Source: Pezizomycotina sp. ARF18 | Lineage: Eukaryota > Ascomycota | Assembly (NCBI GenBank): GCA_002224055.1 | Contig: AZLU01000076.1 | Coordinates: 62,001 to 126,000, forward strand | Length of the DNA stretch: 64,000 nt | Direction: 5' to 3' | Part shown: piece after piece, positions 21,413 through 34,517 of the stretch | Layout of the letters: every line of letters begins with the position of its first letter | Numbering within the stretch: the stretch's first letter is position 1 | Program-made: the position numbers and the translations under genes | Notes under the pieces: generated by a model | Database searches by the model: none | Seen by the model: only the letters and a program-made list of their open reading frames with translations | What the model was told of the DNA's origin: nothing

Positions 21413-24400
21413 AGAATGCTCATATGGCCTTTCGCTAAAATATACACGAGTAGCATCAGAAGCTCCTAAGGGGTTCAAGTTTTTTATCGTTCAATTACCC
21501 AATATGGATTATCTTTCTATTTATTGTTTTTCTCAGCTCTGTTTGTTTATTTGCGCTAATAATGATATCACGACTACAAAATTTCTGATGAAAATGTGCT
21601 ATCAAAGCGCCATATGTAAATAGCCTTCTAATAATTAGTATACTTTTGCTTTTGTGTTAAAAATACTAAGAAATGCAGCGATCACGCAGTCCATTCCGGC
21701 ATTCCTCCTCCAGTTAGAGAAAGCAGTTATATACCACGATGAGCAATGAAGGAACAAAGCCGGCGATAGGTCAGCAGTAGCTTCCAGCAAAAGCGTAATC
21801 TAAGAGGGGGTCTTAGCTAAATTACGATATGTGGACAGTAGTAGGGCGATAGGAGCCAACCTCGAATGTTCGAGGCGAGATCAATCTTCTATAGCGTACC
21901 AAGCTCGTTCCAATAATGTCATCCACCGCCCCTATACATTAAATCGCCGAGGTTATGAAAAAAGAGTAGGAAAAAGGAAGCTCCGATACGAACTGAGAAG
22001 TGCAATTGCTAATGAATTATACGTTGAGCTTCAATATACTACGAAGAAGGATGCTCTCGGTGAAATGCGGTGCATATTTTGCTCCATCTTTTGAGCAAAT
22101 ATCAAGAGAAAAGTACAGTCGCGACAACAGATACTGGTGTTGAAAGTCTTTAGAACGGATCGGCTCAGAACCACCGATTTGCACGGCTTTGCTTTTCAAG
22201 GATCTTCGCTGATCTGAGACAATTGGTGGCTCTCGTTCCGTCTTAATGCCGCAAAGTCGAAAGATACGGGCGGTGTTTCAATAACCTTCGCACAAGGAAA
22301 CCACAGGAAACTGGAAGTGTGAACACGATAAAACACACGCTGGAAACTGTTTTACGTAAAGATCTTCTTTGTCGCTAGATAAACAAACGAACTCCTCCAA
22401 GTCAGTAACTTCAATATTGCGGCGTACGTATTCAGAAGACAGGTTCGAGTCTCACGATATTGAAACAAAAGTAAACCCTTATTTTCGAAACATTTGCGCT
22501 ATCGCGATAAGGCTGGCTTCTTCAGTCTCAGAAAACGAGCGAGCGGGTAACCCACGATCCTGTATCGCGTCAATTGCCTAATACGGGCTTTTATGGTTGG
22601 TATCAGATTTATTATATGTCGTGCTGGAAACGGCCAGTTTTACGAGAGACCGTTGCGACACCTAGACAGAAAAATCCAAAACATCATACACCAAACAAAA
22701 TCCTGTCGAATTAAAAGAAAACAAACATATTGTTCCACATTTAAAGAAGCTGTGCTTTGGATTAAGAACGGCTGAGAATTACTGACAATATAACTGCCGT
22801 CCGGCCCGAAGGTTTCGTGTCATTTGTAATATATTTGATAATGGCCGTCGAGTTACAACATGAGCATGATGTTCCTGAAAACTATCATGAAGAATACTAA
22901 TGCGCCCATCAGCTAAACTTTCCAGGTAAATAGAAGATTCCGCCGCCATTAGCCCGTATCCGCCAGGGCTTTCAGGAACCCTTATGTTCGGCTCTCGGTC
23001 ATGATTGTGCTTTCGGTTAATCTTGCAGACACTCGAGTTCAGCTTTATGAATATAATCATCTTCAGACCAAAGGTAACGTCAATATCCTTCGATTCATGC
23101 CACCCTATAAGCCTTTGGGTTTTTAAATACACGAGATCTTGTCAAGAGTACTTGAAGATCCTTGTGGGATATATACGAGGTGACAGCTGCTAGCTAAACT
23201 ATCTACTGCTTGAATTACGTTGTTCCAAAGATATGAAGTAGTTATATGTTGAATGATAGATTCAAGCATAGTCTGAGCTTCGTGCCCGTCCATCGTTCCA
23301 TCGGTTCGTATCGGAAGCTATTTGATAATGAGCGAGCTAATACCGATTATGCCAGTGTAGAGTCCTATTCACCATCCAGCGGAGCTCAGGCGTTTTCTGT
23401 TAGAAGGAGACTCTGAAGATGGTCTTTGAAGGGGATATAAAAACCAAGCTCCTATCTCCTGCTCTCAACCCGAGAAGAGACCCGTAGCCAGAGACGCGTT
23501 TTTTTGCTTACAGCGGCTAGCTGACTGTACTAGGTGAAATTTTTTCAGGCGATAAGGCCATTTGCTTAATGAATCGGAGATTCGGGCCAATAGCGAAAAC
23601 TTAAATCCTCTCAGGGAGATCTCGGAATTATAGCATGATCAAGAAACCTTAGACAACCACAGGCCTTTCTCAAATGAAAAGAATCAAGAATTCCGATCAT
23701 CGTTTCCAAACCCCCAACATTATCTTGTACTAACTTTAGGAGATGAGGTTAAACGATTATTATAAAGTCAAAACCTGTTCCTATCTATTCGGCCTATTCC
23801 TGAAACGATTTTATGATCGACGGGCCAGACGAAATTAACTTCGAAAATCGACAACGTGGATGTTCAGGAACAGGAGTAGTATCGGATCACTACAACTGCA
23901 ACGAAATCTAGCGATCTCGGAATTCTTTGATGAACTTGCTCATTTAATTGCACCACCAACAAAAGGAGTTAATAGCACGATTCCCAAGTGTTCTTATTAC
24001 CTCCTGAACACTAGCTGAATGACTTGTATCAATCCAGTTCGTCTGTTAACGCAGGGTGCTTTGTGGCTATGTCGGAGGTTTGGATTTTGATAGTTCCGAA
24101 ATCAAGTTTTCCTCGAAAAATTTTTTCTCTTCTAAACTTGGGAAACAACTGACTCTTTACGACCAAACGTTTCCGCGTGCACTTTACTAATTATCATTAA
24201 TACATACTCGCCAATAACGTGATACAGCTAAAAGGTCTGGTACCTTGCAGGCGCCTTATAAGACGCCATGGCTTCACTTTTTCGTTAAGGATTGTTCGGT
24301 TATGTTTTAGTTAGCGGAGGTTCAGGGCAGGGGGCTTCCCTCCTACAGACATCGTTCGTAAGTAGATTCCAGAAGATTGTGTGTACCCGGGCCTATAATT

Positions 24401-25844
24401 CGAATTGAGGATAAATCTCTTCAGGGCATACTCGAAGGCGAACAGGAGCTTTACTAGTAGTCCCGCTAGTAACCCCACACAGCGAACACGCGACTGGTTC
24501 TATAGCCCATTAATGGGGCGTCGCCATGAAATTGCCAATTGGTATGATCAAGGGTAATTACGTGAAATGCATTAGCTATCCGTCGATCAGGATGAGCGTC
24601 CAACGTACTTTTGAGATACTCGGCTCCCCTTTTCCAAGAAAAATAATATCGCTAAATTATTCAATCCCGTCGTGCAGGACAATACACGCAAGAATGAGGG
24701 CTTCTTGTCTATGGTGCCGCTTAGTTAGCTTGCAAAACTGCCGTGCGCCACTAGGCGACGTCCTGAAACAGTTCGAAATTTTTTAGCCTAATTACACCCC
24801 CTTATCAGCTTGGCAACGGTGTTTCTCCCACTGGTCCTTCCTTCTCTGTTTTCTGAAGAAGAAAAATGTGGGAAGGCGCAGGTCTCTTAGCTCATTCCTT
24901 TCCTTCCTACCGGACCTCGGTTATAAGAGATCCACATCTGTTGTTGCGTTCCTACTGGCTACGATCTCGAGGATGGTTGGGGAGACCCACTGCAAGAAAA
25001 CGTGGGAAATAAAGTTTTCTTTTCTTCCCACTACACACTGCGCCATGATCGCCATTGCCTTAGTTCGGTTGCGTGGTTTTGGGCGTCGAAGGGAGATGTG
25101 TTTCGTAAATGCCTCCATACCCAACTCAACTCCTGGCCCTCCTGGATGCAATTACTGTGGAGCCCTTTTGGGGCTTAGAAGTAGCCCCAGCTGCAAGAAC
25201 AAAACTACTAGCCCTCTTGGTTGTAGTCCTTCACTAGCAGACTTTGAGGTGAATGGTCGGAGAATAGGGTGGTAGGAGATTGCTCAGGCTTAACAAGACG
25301 GCGACCGTTTTGGGGAGGTGAGCTGTAATAGTACACGGCAGAAGCCTCTTCCGCTTTGCAAATCATCTCTTCTGAAAGTGCAGTTATCATATGATGGCTG
25401 GTACTTTGTATGTACTGTACAATCTTTTTTTTTTTCTGTTTTGCATCAGTTGACACCACCTCCTTTGACGATAGGCTTTAATAATTTTAGTCCGGACGTA
25501 GGAGCTATTCTGTATTGACGTGTTCTGGATGACCGAGAGGGACGCCAGATCTGTGAATATATAACAGCTTCGGTCCCTGGATGTTGAACGATCATCAAGC
25601 AATCAATCAGCCATCCTTTCCCTTGCATTACTCTCCATCTCCTCCTACCTACCGACCTCCTACTAGTACCATTGCAAGGAAAATCATTACGACACAACAA
25701 TCCGTTAAGCTTCCCTTGCTTTACTCATTCACGAATATCGTACGTCTTTATCGCTAGCGATACAGTTGTCGAAACAAAGCTTTGCCGCAGGAACAGCATA
25801 ATAATCCTTCCTTTTGCATAATAACCTTTTCCACGAACTACAAT
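21413..25844. other. Long intergenic stretch
   Basis: No gene I can support in 4.4 kb. Frames worth a note but not called: 22369-22581 (+), 22593-22775 (+), 22779-23132 (-, 117 codons) and 24526-24786 (+). None has a signal peptide, intron signals or recognised domain, and frames of this size are expected by chance here. The last 250 bases are the pyrimidine-rich leader of the gene at 25845. Confidence 0.5.
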
Positions 25845-26558
25845 ATGTCTTTTCCCCAGAACATAGATACTCCACAAAACTCACCGACGATGAACAAGCC
25901 CTCGCCATCTTCTGCTCTGCTCGATCTTACTTTCTTCTCCATATTCTCTGCTCCAGCTTCGTCAACAGCATCTGGGCCTATTCCCGCTCTCATTCCAGCT
26001 TTCCCTGCCCAGAAGCCGCGGCCTTATCAGGTTCACAGGCGATCACCGCTTGCTAGGCCACCAATCGTTGCCAGCACACCCGCGAGCCCGGCCTCATACA
26101 TGGGCGAGCCTCACTTCCCTGCTTACCGCAGGAGCCAGTCGCTGCCTAATTCTGGTGCGTACGGAGACATCAGCCCCGTTAGCTGCGTCTCTTCCACAAG
26201 CAGCTCGCCGTTCCTCTCGAGCAACGTAGTGCCACAATTGCAGCAGCCGCAGCCACCGATGCAGCCTGCGTACAACCCCGCCATCGCGGAAAGCTCGTAC
26301 ACCTACTTCAGCAACGTCCCAAGCCAGGCTTCGCATGGATACGCCCTGCCGCAGCCGCAGAAGGTTGCTCCGCAGAGCTTCAGCGCGTGGCCATCGCACC
26401 CCGGCAGTATGGGCTCGAACGTGCATAATGGTGTCCACACCGTCAACCCGGCGGGCTCCGTATTATTACCGGGCGTTTCCGCTGTTACTAGCTACCCCTC
26501 GACTTTCCTGCCCGGTCAAGTCCCTGTGTACTCTCACGGCCAAGTTCTTTCATATTAA
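25845..26558 (+). CDS. Proline/serine-rich hypothetical protein
   Basis: Intact single-exon gene of 237 codons. The in-frame ATG at 25845 is preferred because upstream codons have only a TTG start. The protein is low-complexity: Pro, Ser, Ala and Gln dominate (STPASPASYMGEPHFP, QLQQPQPPMQPAYNP), with no helix long enough for a membrane span apart from a short hydrophobic patch near residues 25-36. Residues 96-101 are RSQSLP, a perfect mode-I 14-3-3 binding motif when the second Ser is phosphorylated; HRRSPLAR lies upstream. The composition suggests a disordered regulatory or RNA/DNA-associated protein, but no domain is recognised. Codon usage and GC are higher than in the flanks. Just after the stop an 8-bp palindrome (26563-26579) could form a hairpin. 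Confidence 0.7.
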   Translation: MSFPQNIDTPQNSPTMNKPSPSSALLDLTFFSIFSAPASSTASGPIPALIPAFPAQKPRPYQVHRRSPLARPPIVASTPASPASYMGEPHFPAYRRSQSLPNSGAYGDISPVSCVSSTSSSPFLSSNVVPQLQQPQPPMQPAYNPAIAESSYTYFSNVPSQASHGYALPQPQKVAPQSFSAWPSHPGSMGSNVHNGVHTVNPAGSVLLPGVSAVTSYPSTFLPGQVPVYSHGQVLSY

Positions 26559-27421
26559 GCAAAACCCATTGAATGGGTTCTTTCTCGGCGCATTAATCTT
26601 TAATATAATCCACATTTTCACAAGTTTCGGGGTCATCTAGGCGTTTTTTTCCTTTCTTCCTCACTATCATCTCATCAAATACTCTTCATTTTCCTTTTTA
26701 TTACGAATCACAGAAAAATAACAAAAAAGTTTCATTTTTCATTTTTCTATTAACACCTGTAACGGATAACAAGGGTATTTTGTTTTCTCAAAGTTTCTTA
26801 ATTCTTGATGGCTTCATAGCATAGTCTCCCTCGGCTCCAGTTAAGAGGCTCTAATTTTGTATACCATAACTAGTACATAGCGAATTTGCATGTTGTAATG
26901 GTAATTAATAATGATAATATAATAAATAATAATAAATCAATGAACACTAAATCAAAGGAGCTCTGATTGAAATCGTACGTGGCAATACTTTGATCCTTCC
27001 CGGTGAGATGACCAGCGTGACTTTCAACATCGAACTTCTCCGTAGTTCAGTTTTCAAATATAGAGGAAACACCCTTATGCAAAATTTCGAAGTGCCAGTA
27101 TATTACAATGCTACGATTCCAAATTTCTCAAAGCTATTAATATGATACTAGCGCCATGCTGGTCATGGAAGGAAGTATCAACACGGCATTGACACAAGGG
27201 TTGTATGCCAGGAACAAGGGGGGACAGCGCTTCGAATTCGCATGTCTAAGAGGCCCAACAAAAGATCATCATCGCATTAGAGTAAAATCCAGCGAACGGT
27301 TGTTTATGGGCTTACTGTCCGCCTGCGGCGAGCGTGTATGCTTCCGTGTAAGTAGTAGAAATAATAGATACAGTAAAAGGAGTTGTAAACGATCCCGCTT
27401 CACACATGGCGAAGCTAAAAA

Positions 27422-27452
<31 letters not shown>

Positions 27453-30400
27453 AGAATTAGGGTGGTTATCTGTGGGGGGAATATGAGCGTATGCTGCTAA
27501 CTCGTTAACAAACAAAAGCGAAGACGCCAATGATACACTTGGACCTCTTCAGCAGAGGGCTTAAAGCCATATAAGAGGATTGTTTTGCCTAGAGTATTTT
27601 TCTTGTTTAATAGCAGTATGATTTGGGGGGTCACTCCCCAGGTATACACTACGTTTTGTACACTATTTGCAAGATTGGTTTAAATTGGCAGAAAATATGA
27701 TCAACTCGTGCACGTCCACAGTTAAATTAAAGGCGTACTATCGAAAGCTTGTTATAAAGTACTCTCGTAGCAATGAAAAATTTACAGCCTACTTTACTTT
27801 CCAGCAGCAGATTCGTCCAATAGAGATCCCAAAATTATAGTAGGTCGTAAACGCAGCACGAGACTATGCATCTCTGTCGCTCACTGAAACTTGACGGCTA
27901 TTATCTAACGTGCCAACTTGTCGTTTTTATAATATGCTTTTCCACTTATATTACTGATTTACCAATTTTGCTACCGATGCATTCGGACTTCGGAGCGAGA
28001 CCTTGAGTAAAGCCTTTGATCAACAATTCCAAATTTGCCACACAAGGGCGAATATCTATCCCAAACATAAGCTCAGCGCATTAAGAGCTATGATCGTATA
28101 TATTGTAGTTCCCCAAAATCCAATCAGACTATCTATCTCATATCGAAAATCAGAACCTTTATCAAGGAAATTTTCCTGTCTCGCAAGGTATTTACGCGAG
28201 GTTGGTTGCGAAAAGATAAAAGTCGGTAGCGAAACTGACGAGTGTCTTAAATTAAAAGTCGTATCGTAACTGCCGAGACTCTCGCGCCGTCAGAGACAAA
28301 CAGTGTAACGAGATAATATTTCCCTTAGAGTAACTACCGAAGCCCAAATTTTACGAAGTGCCGAAAGATAGCAAGCTGAACCAGAACCAAGTTGATGTTT
28401 TGTTGTTTATGGCTAAAACCACAGCAGTTGTCCTCTTATAAACCCTCATGTACGTTTTTTTGTCCTAAGTGAACAATAATGAATTAGCGTGAAATATAAC
28501 TTGCCATAGCGGCGTAAGGTTTGCAACCGTCTTTTCCCTCTATCAAGGAATATATAATGTCCTCAACCGTAAATGAACTCAGACGCGTTGCGAAAAATCA
28601 AGTTCTCTCCGTGGGTGTAACGCCGGGGTCCTTTGATTTGAGCCCGGGAAGGGGGACCAACTCTAGTACGAAAATGGAAGACTTTTTCCGCTGTATTACT
28701 CTTCGGTTTCCGTGAACACCCGAATTCACTTTAGACGGAGTCACAGGTACGGACATCGAGCCAATATTATCGTACAAGCGGAACAGGAAGATGACGCAGT
28801 TCTTAATCTGTGAACAACCTTGCCCTATAATCTGACTTAAACATATTAGGATAGATAGCTGTGTTATAACAAGGGCTAATACTTAGATAAGAGTGGACAA
28901 TTTTTCAATGGATTAAACCGTACTGATTAAGCCTCAGCTTTCTAAAAGTTTTACGTCCTGGACATGCTGGTATTTTCCTTCATAACTCTCCTCTCAACAT
29001 CAATACTCAGATACTAAGGACTCTTGGCGATCGCGTATAAAGATTCTAACCTAAGTTGGACTCTTGCCACGTTCTATAATTCTCCCCCCCGTTCCCCAGC
29101 TGAAACGAAACTCTAAGCTGAACTCTGAATTGGAATCCGACATCTACCATGTCATACTGGTCGACGATGTATGATATGATCGAGAAGAATCTCCCATGAG
29201 CTACGCAGAAGCTAGTTCCAGGGGCAAGATCGGTTGATACCCAGGTAGCAGTAAATATCTACAAGGAGTTCTCCTGTCGGATCTAGGAACCGGCAACTCA
29301 GATGGCTTTGGTACCGGCAGAACGCGCTAGAAAATTTTCAGATTCCAAAACTGAGTTTTTCTAGGGTCCCACGGACGCTCAGATCTCAAACACAGATTCA
29401 TAAAATAAAATCAAGATTGGAACGGCGAACATTGAGCTCAATCTTACAAAATAGTTTAGTAGATGAATGTAACGCAAAGCATTGACGCATCGAACAGGGT
29501 ATGAAACTTTTTCGATTTTGGGTTTTTCTTAACTAATAATACTAATGAATGTGGGTCCAGTGGAACTCTGGATCTCGTGGCGGTTCTTATGACGTTGTTT
29601 GCTGTGGTGAGAATGCTCGGAGTCCTTGGGGGCATCTGTGCCTGGCTGCCTGGGCCAAATAAGCAAAATATGCGCGGGTAGGTCGGGGACCACCAGAATT
29701 TCTTTACAGATTAAAATTTTTGGCGGAACGCCACGCATATTTAGTGCCGCCCGTTCGGGAAGCAGATTGGAGACTTTGTCATGGAGTAGCGCACTGACCA
29801 TCTACAGCCTCGAGGCTGAGAAGTGTTTATAGCCGAGTTTGTTTATGTATTTTTATTTGTTGCTGTTAAGCTTTCTAACATAAATATGGGCTGCCCAGTC
29901 GCGAGCAGTTTTAGCTTGACCTTAAGAGCACCGTCATCTGGAGTGGAGACTCTGTGAGCGTTGTTTCCGAAATATATATCGGTTCTGGAGTTGACCACGC
30001 TTTGAAAGTGCAGGAAATTAAACAGTGGTGGTGCGTACAGTAGAATGTACAGCCAATCAGCCCAAAGTACCCTTAACAATATCTCCTTATTGGATATCTA
30101 GGTTTTGGATCGCATTAAAAATTATGGACTTATTAAGAAAGCTCCCTTTAACGAGTCCCCTTATCCTTGGAAATTTATGTTTCTGAACTTTTGTATGGTT
30201 GAAGATAGGCTTTCTAAAATGTTAAAGTCTTGCTCTTAGCCTTAGACATATTTTCGTCCGGGTTAATGACTTATACTTCAGGAACTGAGTCCGGCCAAAG
30301 ATCCGACGCTTTGATCCTATACCCACGAACCTCACCAGTACGTGTCCTCTCTTCAAGAGCGTATCTTTTCATAAAGCTAGGTGACCTATCCCGGACGTAA

Positions 30401-33400
30401 GGACGGGCATATATTGCATAATGGTACAGCTTCCTCCGGAGTATCCGAACCATCTCAGTCGCAATCTCAGTTTCCATCATTGTACTTGGAAATTTTGGCA
30501 AAGTCCAGGAAGTATCTGGTCTTAAGGTTGTTCCTAGCACCTTGAGCGCGTTTCCGGGAAACCTCGCTCCTAAGAACATAAGGAATGCGATGGATCCTTA
30601 GCAAGGAGGCTCCGAGCTCGCTATGAAAGGGGTGAGCCCAACATCGTCTGACATGAGAAGATGGCAAACAACTCTGCCTAACGGGCGAATCGTTTCTCGT
30701 GGCCTTACACGTCCGATATCTTTAGTACCCCCGTCCCGATGTAGAGCAGTATGGCCCATAGTATTAGATTCGTTGCAGAGTTTCTCAACCGCAGCTACGA
30801 TCACACCTTCGAGCCGGGCTTTTTCAGTCAAGAAAAAGCCTGTTCTATCCGATATCTTATCGCCGGCAATGCGTATTTGGTGGTCTCAGTCGTTATTATA
30901 CTAGCAACTGGGAAATCTTCTTGCGTTGGTGGAGCTAAGCCCTACGCATTCATCGAAGGACATTTCAACCCATTTATATCTTTCCGCTTTCGCACTGCTT
31001 CCAGATCTCGCGAGTTTTAGTAGCGAATGAATCCAATAGCTGAAAATATGACCAGACACCGTATGTGTTTCGAAAGCATCTCCGGTGGTGCATTGTCGGT
31101 TGCCGCTATGAGTCTAATACTTGTTGCCGGAGTATCTGTGCTTCCGGCTTTTTCGCTGGCTCGAACGAACTCCGTTGACAGTACTCCCGGCGGCATGCGA
31201 GTATCTCTCACAAGCAACCGGACGAAGGCGGTCAAAAATCTCCGAAACTTTTCCACATGATCGGATGTTGGAAGCAACTCGCACGCAATCGACTGTTCAG
31301 AAAACGCTGTCGTCCTGGAATCATCTCTAGTAGGAGAAGGATTGATTCTGTTCGACAAACCCCCCAAATCGTAGATAGTCCGGAGCAGGCGCAAGGTATC
31401 CTCCGAGTGATACTGCTGCTTCACCATGTGTTGCGGCTGGAGAATAACGGTTCCATTCTCTTGTTTATCAAATGCTAGAAGCTTCGAGTTTACTCAGCAT
31501 TTAAGAATAGTAGAACAATGTATTCTATCTGTGATTTCGCTACATGGTGAGGTTTGTCGTATATTAGTGCGATTATCATTAAGTTCTAGACCATCAACGC
31601 AATAGAGGATCAACAGTATATAAGAAGTAATACAGAAAGAAGCTTTGGCTTACGTATGAGAATTGTGTTACACAGTGTATGTAAAGTTAGAATTAAGCTC
31701 GAGCCTAGAAATCGCGCTATGTGCAAATATAGTGTTGGCCTACTAGTAGTCCACGAATGCCAGAGATGCCTATACAGCCGTAAGGTTGAATTCTCTTTAC
31801 AGAGAGGCTAATAGATCCTCCTCACGTCTCTAGAAATTCAACTTTTTTCCATTCTCCGCTTTCAAGTCTCTAATTGTAACATAGTAAACACACAAAAATT
31901 GTCTAATAAATCGCTCAGCCCCATGAGTGGAAAGTCTTGAACAAATGCTCTCACGGCGAAGTATCAAATCTACGTGTAAATCCAAAAAGACCAAAGATTA
32001 ACCGGTCCATTGCGAGCTTAGTGTCTATGGTTGGGATGGCCCATGATTGCGAGTCAGCTTTGTGGATAATCGTGAAATTGTGGGGCATTCGGCATCATAT
32101 TATCCATTTAATCCGCAGACACGGGGCGCGATACTAGTATGCCTCCACATAGATTGAGAAGATGCTCTGGGGGAACCGTTGTTCCCAGAGGCAGATCATA
32201 TCCACCATACCACTTCAGCGAGGGTCCAAGTCTATTGCTACGAGCCAATGCTGGCATGCCAAAATCAAAGTTAGAATAGGGCAGGTGCTTAGTAAAGCAG
32301 GACACTTCATACAGTAGTAAGAGCAGTTCATACAATTCGCGCGCCTGCCAAAAAAAAAATGGTAACTCTAAGACATGTCAATTCGAGGCTCGCTTGCTTA
32401 GAACATTTCATTTCTATTGATCGTAATAGTGGCTGGGAACATTGGGAACAATAGGGTAAAAACAAGAGCCGGGGTTTTCGCTTCCGGTAATGCTAAAATG
32501 GCTATACTGTAAAATAGGTCGTTTTACGTGCGTTCGTACCGGAAGAAGTTGGGGGAAAAATTACACAAGCTCTGGAAACACCTTCGACTTTCAAAAATAC
32601 AGGATATTTCCAAAGTTTACCTGGAGACCAAGTTCGTGACTCGCGAGTGATTGAAACTGACATGAATAGCTTGTGTAGCGAAGTCGATTGAAGTCAAACG
32701 GCTCGAAGGCGCCGTCTTAATACGAAATTAGAGCGTTGCAAGGCTAGACGTGCTGCGGGTGTTAAGAAAAGTTTACAGCGCGAGCTATTTGAAACGGCCT
32801 TATTAGCGTCCAGTGGAAACGAAGAACACAAGATACCATGCATATAACTGACTTCTAGATAGAAAGCTCACTGCTCCTTTACTTACGCAGAGAATTGGAC
32901 CAGAGGACTATAAATTGACTGCATGACATGCTATAAGACGCTCTTCGAATAAGCCACGTTACCTGCCATCTCAAAAATCGGCTAAGTGCTTGCAGTAGCA
33001 GGCTGAACTAAGCAATTTCCAACAAGTTTTGGCAGTTATGCCCTATATTTGCCGCGGCTCCGGGAAACACCGTTTCAAGTTCATGCGTTGTGGCCAATTT
33101 CCCCGGGAAACGCCAGGCTAGAACCGAAAACCGTCATTAAGCTGTCATTCCAAAGTTGATTTACGACTGAAAGCGCACGATTCACGATATCGATAACAGC
33201 AGTGAAGCCAAGCCTTCTGGGCCGTTATGCCTAAGTTGAAAAACGCGCCCCAGATATCCAATGGAGGAGAAAATATATACCGGGGCGGCGGCGAAGTCTT
33301 TTCCCAGGAAGTTACACGGCTGTGTCAGCACTCAGTGCTTTGACGTTTGATCTACGCTAAAACCTGCAAAATGGTCTGTCAAAGTACTTCGCCGCGTCGC

Positions 33401-33494
33401 GTCTGTTTCACGGCTCTCTCGAGACCAAAATCGTGACCCGATGGAGCTGTTATCGCAGCATGGTGATAGGTAGTAGGTTTACATGTTTGCTCAG
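26559..33494. other. Very long intergenic stretch
   Basis: Nearly 7 kb without a supportable gene. Contains a long A tract at about 27427-27453. Open frames exist on both strands at 30271-31427 (for example minus 31427-31017, 136 codons, and minus 30579-30271, 102 codons) with plausible amino-acid make-up, but equally long frames overlap on the plus strand and no domain, start context or intron supports either. Possibly remnants of a former gene or repeat; not called. Confidence 0.45.
27427..27453. repeat. Poly-A tract
   Basis: About 25 consecutive A bases. Confidence 0.8.
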
Positions 33495-33502
33495 TATAAA
33501 TA
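33495..33502 (+). promoter_or_regulatory. TATA box
   Basis: TATAAATA about 165 nt upstream of the ATG at 33663, followed by a pyrimidine-rich leader. Confidence 0.5.
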
Positions 33503-33662
33503 CCACTCGTTGCCGCCTTGGCCTGTTTATCTCACGGAACACATCACAACCAGCTACTATATTGAATTCTAGATCTCGACCTACATTATTCTTCCTCTAT
33601 ACGCAACTTCAAAGATTTCATACCTTCAAGGATTTCAGTTTGTTGCGTTTTTCGTTGTAAAA

Positions 33663-34517
33663 ATGGGTTACTCCGCACAAGGTCCTATTACTATGGTCTC
33701 CACCTACTACATCCCGGGCCACGCACCGATCTCGACCACGACTATTCTCGACTATATTGCAGTCGATGAGGACATCGAAGCCGCTGCTGCCGAAGAATTC
33801 AACAAGAAGCTTACAGCATGGATCAAACTTTCTCCGTGGACCACCGCTTCACCATTACCGACTTCGATTCTCGTCCACAGAGCAACCGATCGAGCCGGCC
33901 CCGACAAACTTTTTCCACTCCAACTGACGGAGTACCCCTGCTCCCCGTCGTTGAGCTGCATGTCGTCTCAAGACCTTTCTCTCACCAGCCCTGCATTCAG
34001 CAACTCCGATGATTTCACCGTTCGTGCCATTAAGCTCGACGCTTGCACTACTGACCTGAGCTGGATGGACGAGTACAAGAACGTCGAACCCGCGGAGTTA
34101 GAGGATAACGAAGCAGCGCATTACAATTTCACGTCCACCTCCGACGATAGCGAGCACACTTACAGCCCTCGCACGATGCCTAGGTCCACCGATATCAAGT
34201 ACGAGCAGTCGTGGGTTCCCGGCGCTACAACCATCGACCAGCAGGAATTCGAGACCGTTGATCTAGAGCCTCGCCGTGCATCAGAGCCGACAACTTACAA
34301 GCAGTACGACGACTCCGGACGCCTAATCTCCTCGAACAAGTGGAAGCAGGATATGTCCAGCCTGATGTGGGATACCCTGAACGTCCCTTTGCAGTCTGGA
34401 GTTTCTAGAAGACACTCCGCGACGCCTCCGGCTCCTTACAACCAGCACATGCCCCGCAAATTTGGCGTGGACGGCTCTTCGTTTACGAGAAAGAGATGGA
34501 AGAATGGTGCATGTTAG
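33663..34517 (+). CDS. Hypothetical Ser/Thr-rich protein, intact
   Basis: Intact single-exon gene of 284 codons with a good start context (AAAATGG). Begins MGYSAQGPITMVSTYYIPGH and ends FGVDGSSFTRKRWKNGAC. No signal peptide or membrane segment. An Ala/Glu helix (IAVDEDIEAAAAEEFNKKL, about residues 31-49) precedes a long Ser/Thr/Asp/Glu/Pro-rich, probably disordered middle; the last 60 residues are basic. Two cysteines sit near residues 92 and 99. One of only two long intact single-exon frames in the window, and its GC-rich codon use contrasts with the AT-rich surroundings, so it is very likely real. I do not recognise the family. Confidence 0.75.
   Translation: MGYSAQGPITMVSTYYIPGHAPISTTTILDYIAVDEDIEAAAAEEFNKKLTAWIKLSPWTTASPLPTSILVHRATDRAGPDKLFPLQLTEYPCSPSLSCMSSQDLSLTSPAFSNSDDFTVRAIKLDACTTDLSWMDEYKNVEPAELEDNEAAHYNFTSTSDDSEHTYSPRTMPRSTDIKYEQSWVPGATTIDQQEFETVDLEPRRASEPTTYKQYDDSGRLISSNKWKQDMSSLMWDTLNVPLQSGVSRRHSATPPAPYNQHMPRKFGVDGSSFTRKRWKNGAC

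Noticed and set aside
22440-22460. GGTTCGAGTC resembling a tRNA B box
   Set aside because: No paired stem and no A box upstream.
24868-25275. 135-codon plus frame and its 76-codon minus partner
   Set aside because: Plus frame begins at GTG without context; the two strands look equally (un)likely and the area may be the leader of the next gene.
26094-26438. 114-codon minus frame rich in Arg
   Set aside because: Antisense to the Pro/Ser-rich gene at 25845; Arg/Leu/Val excess is the usual mirror image.
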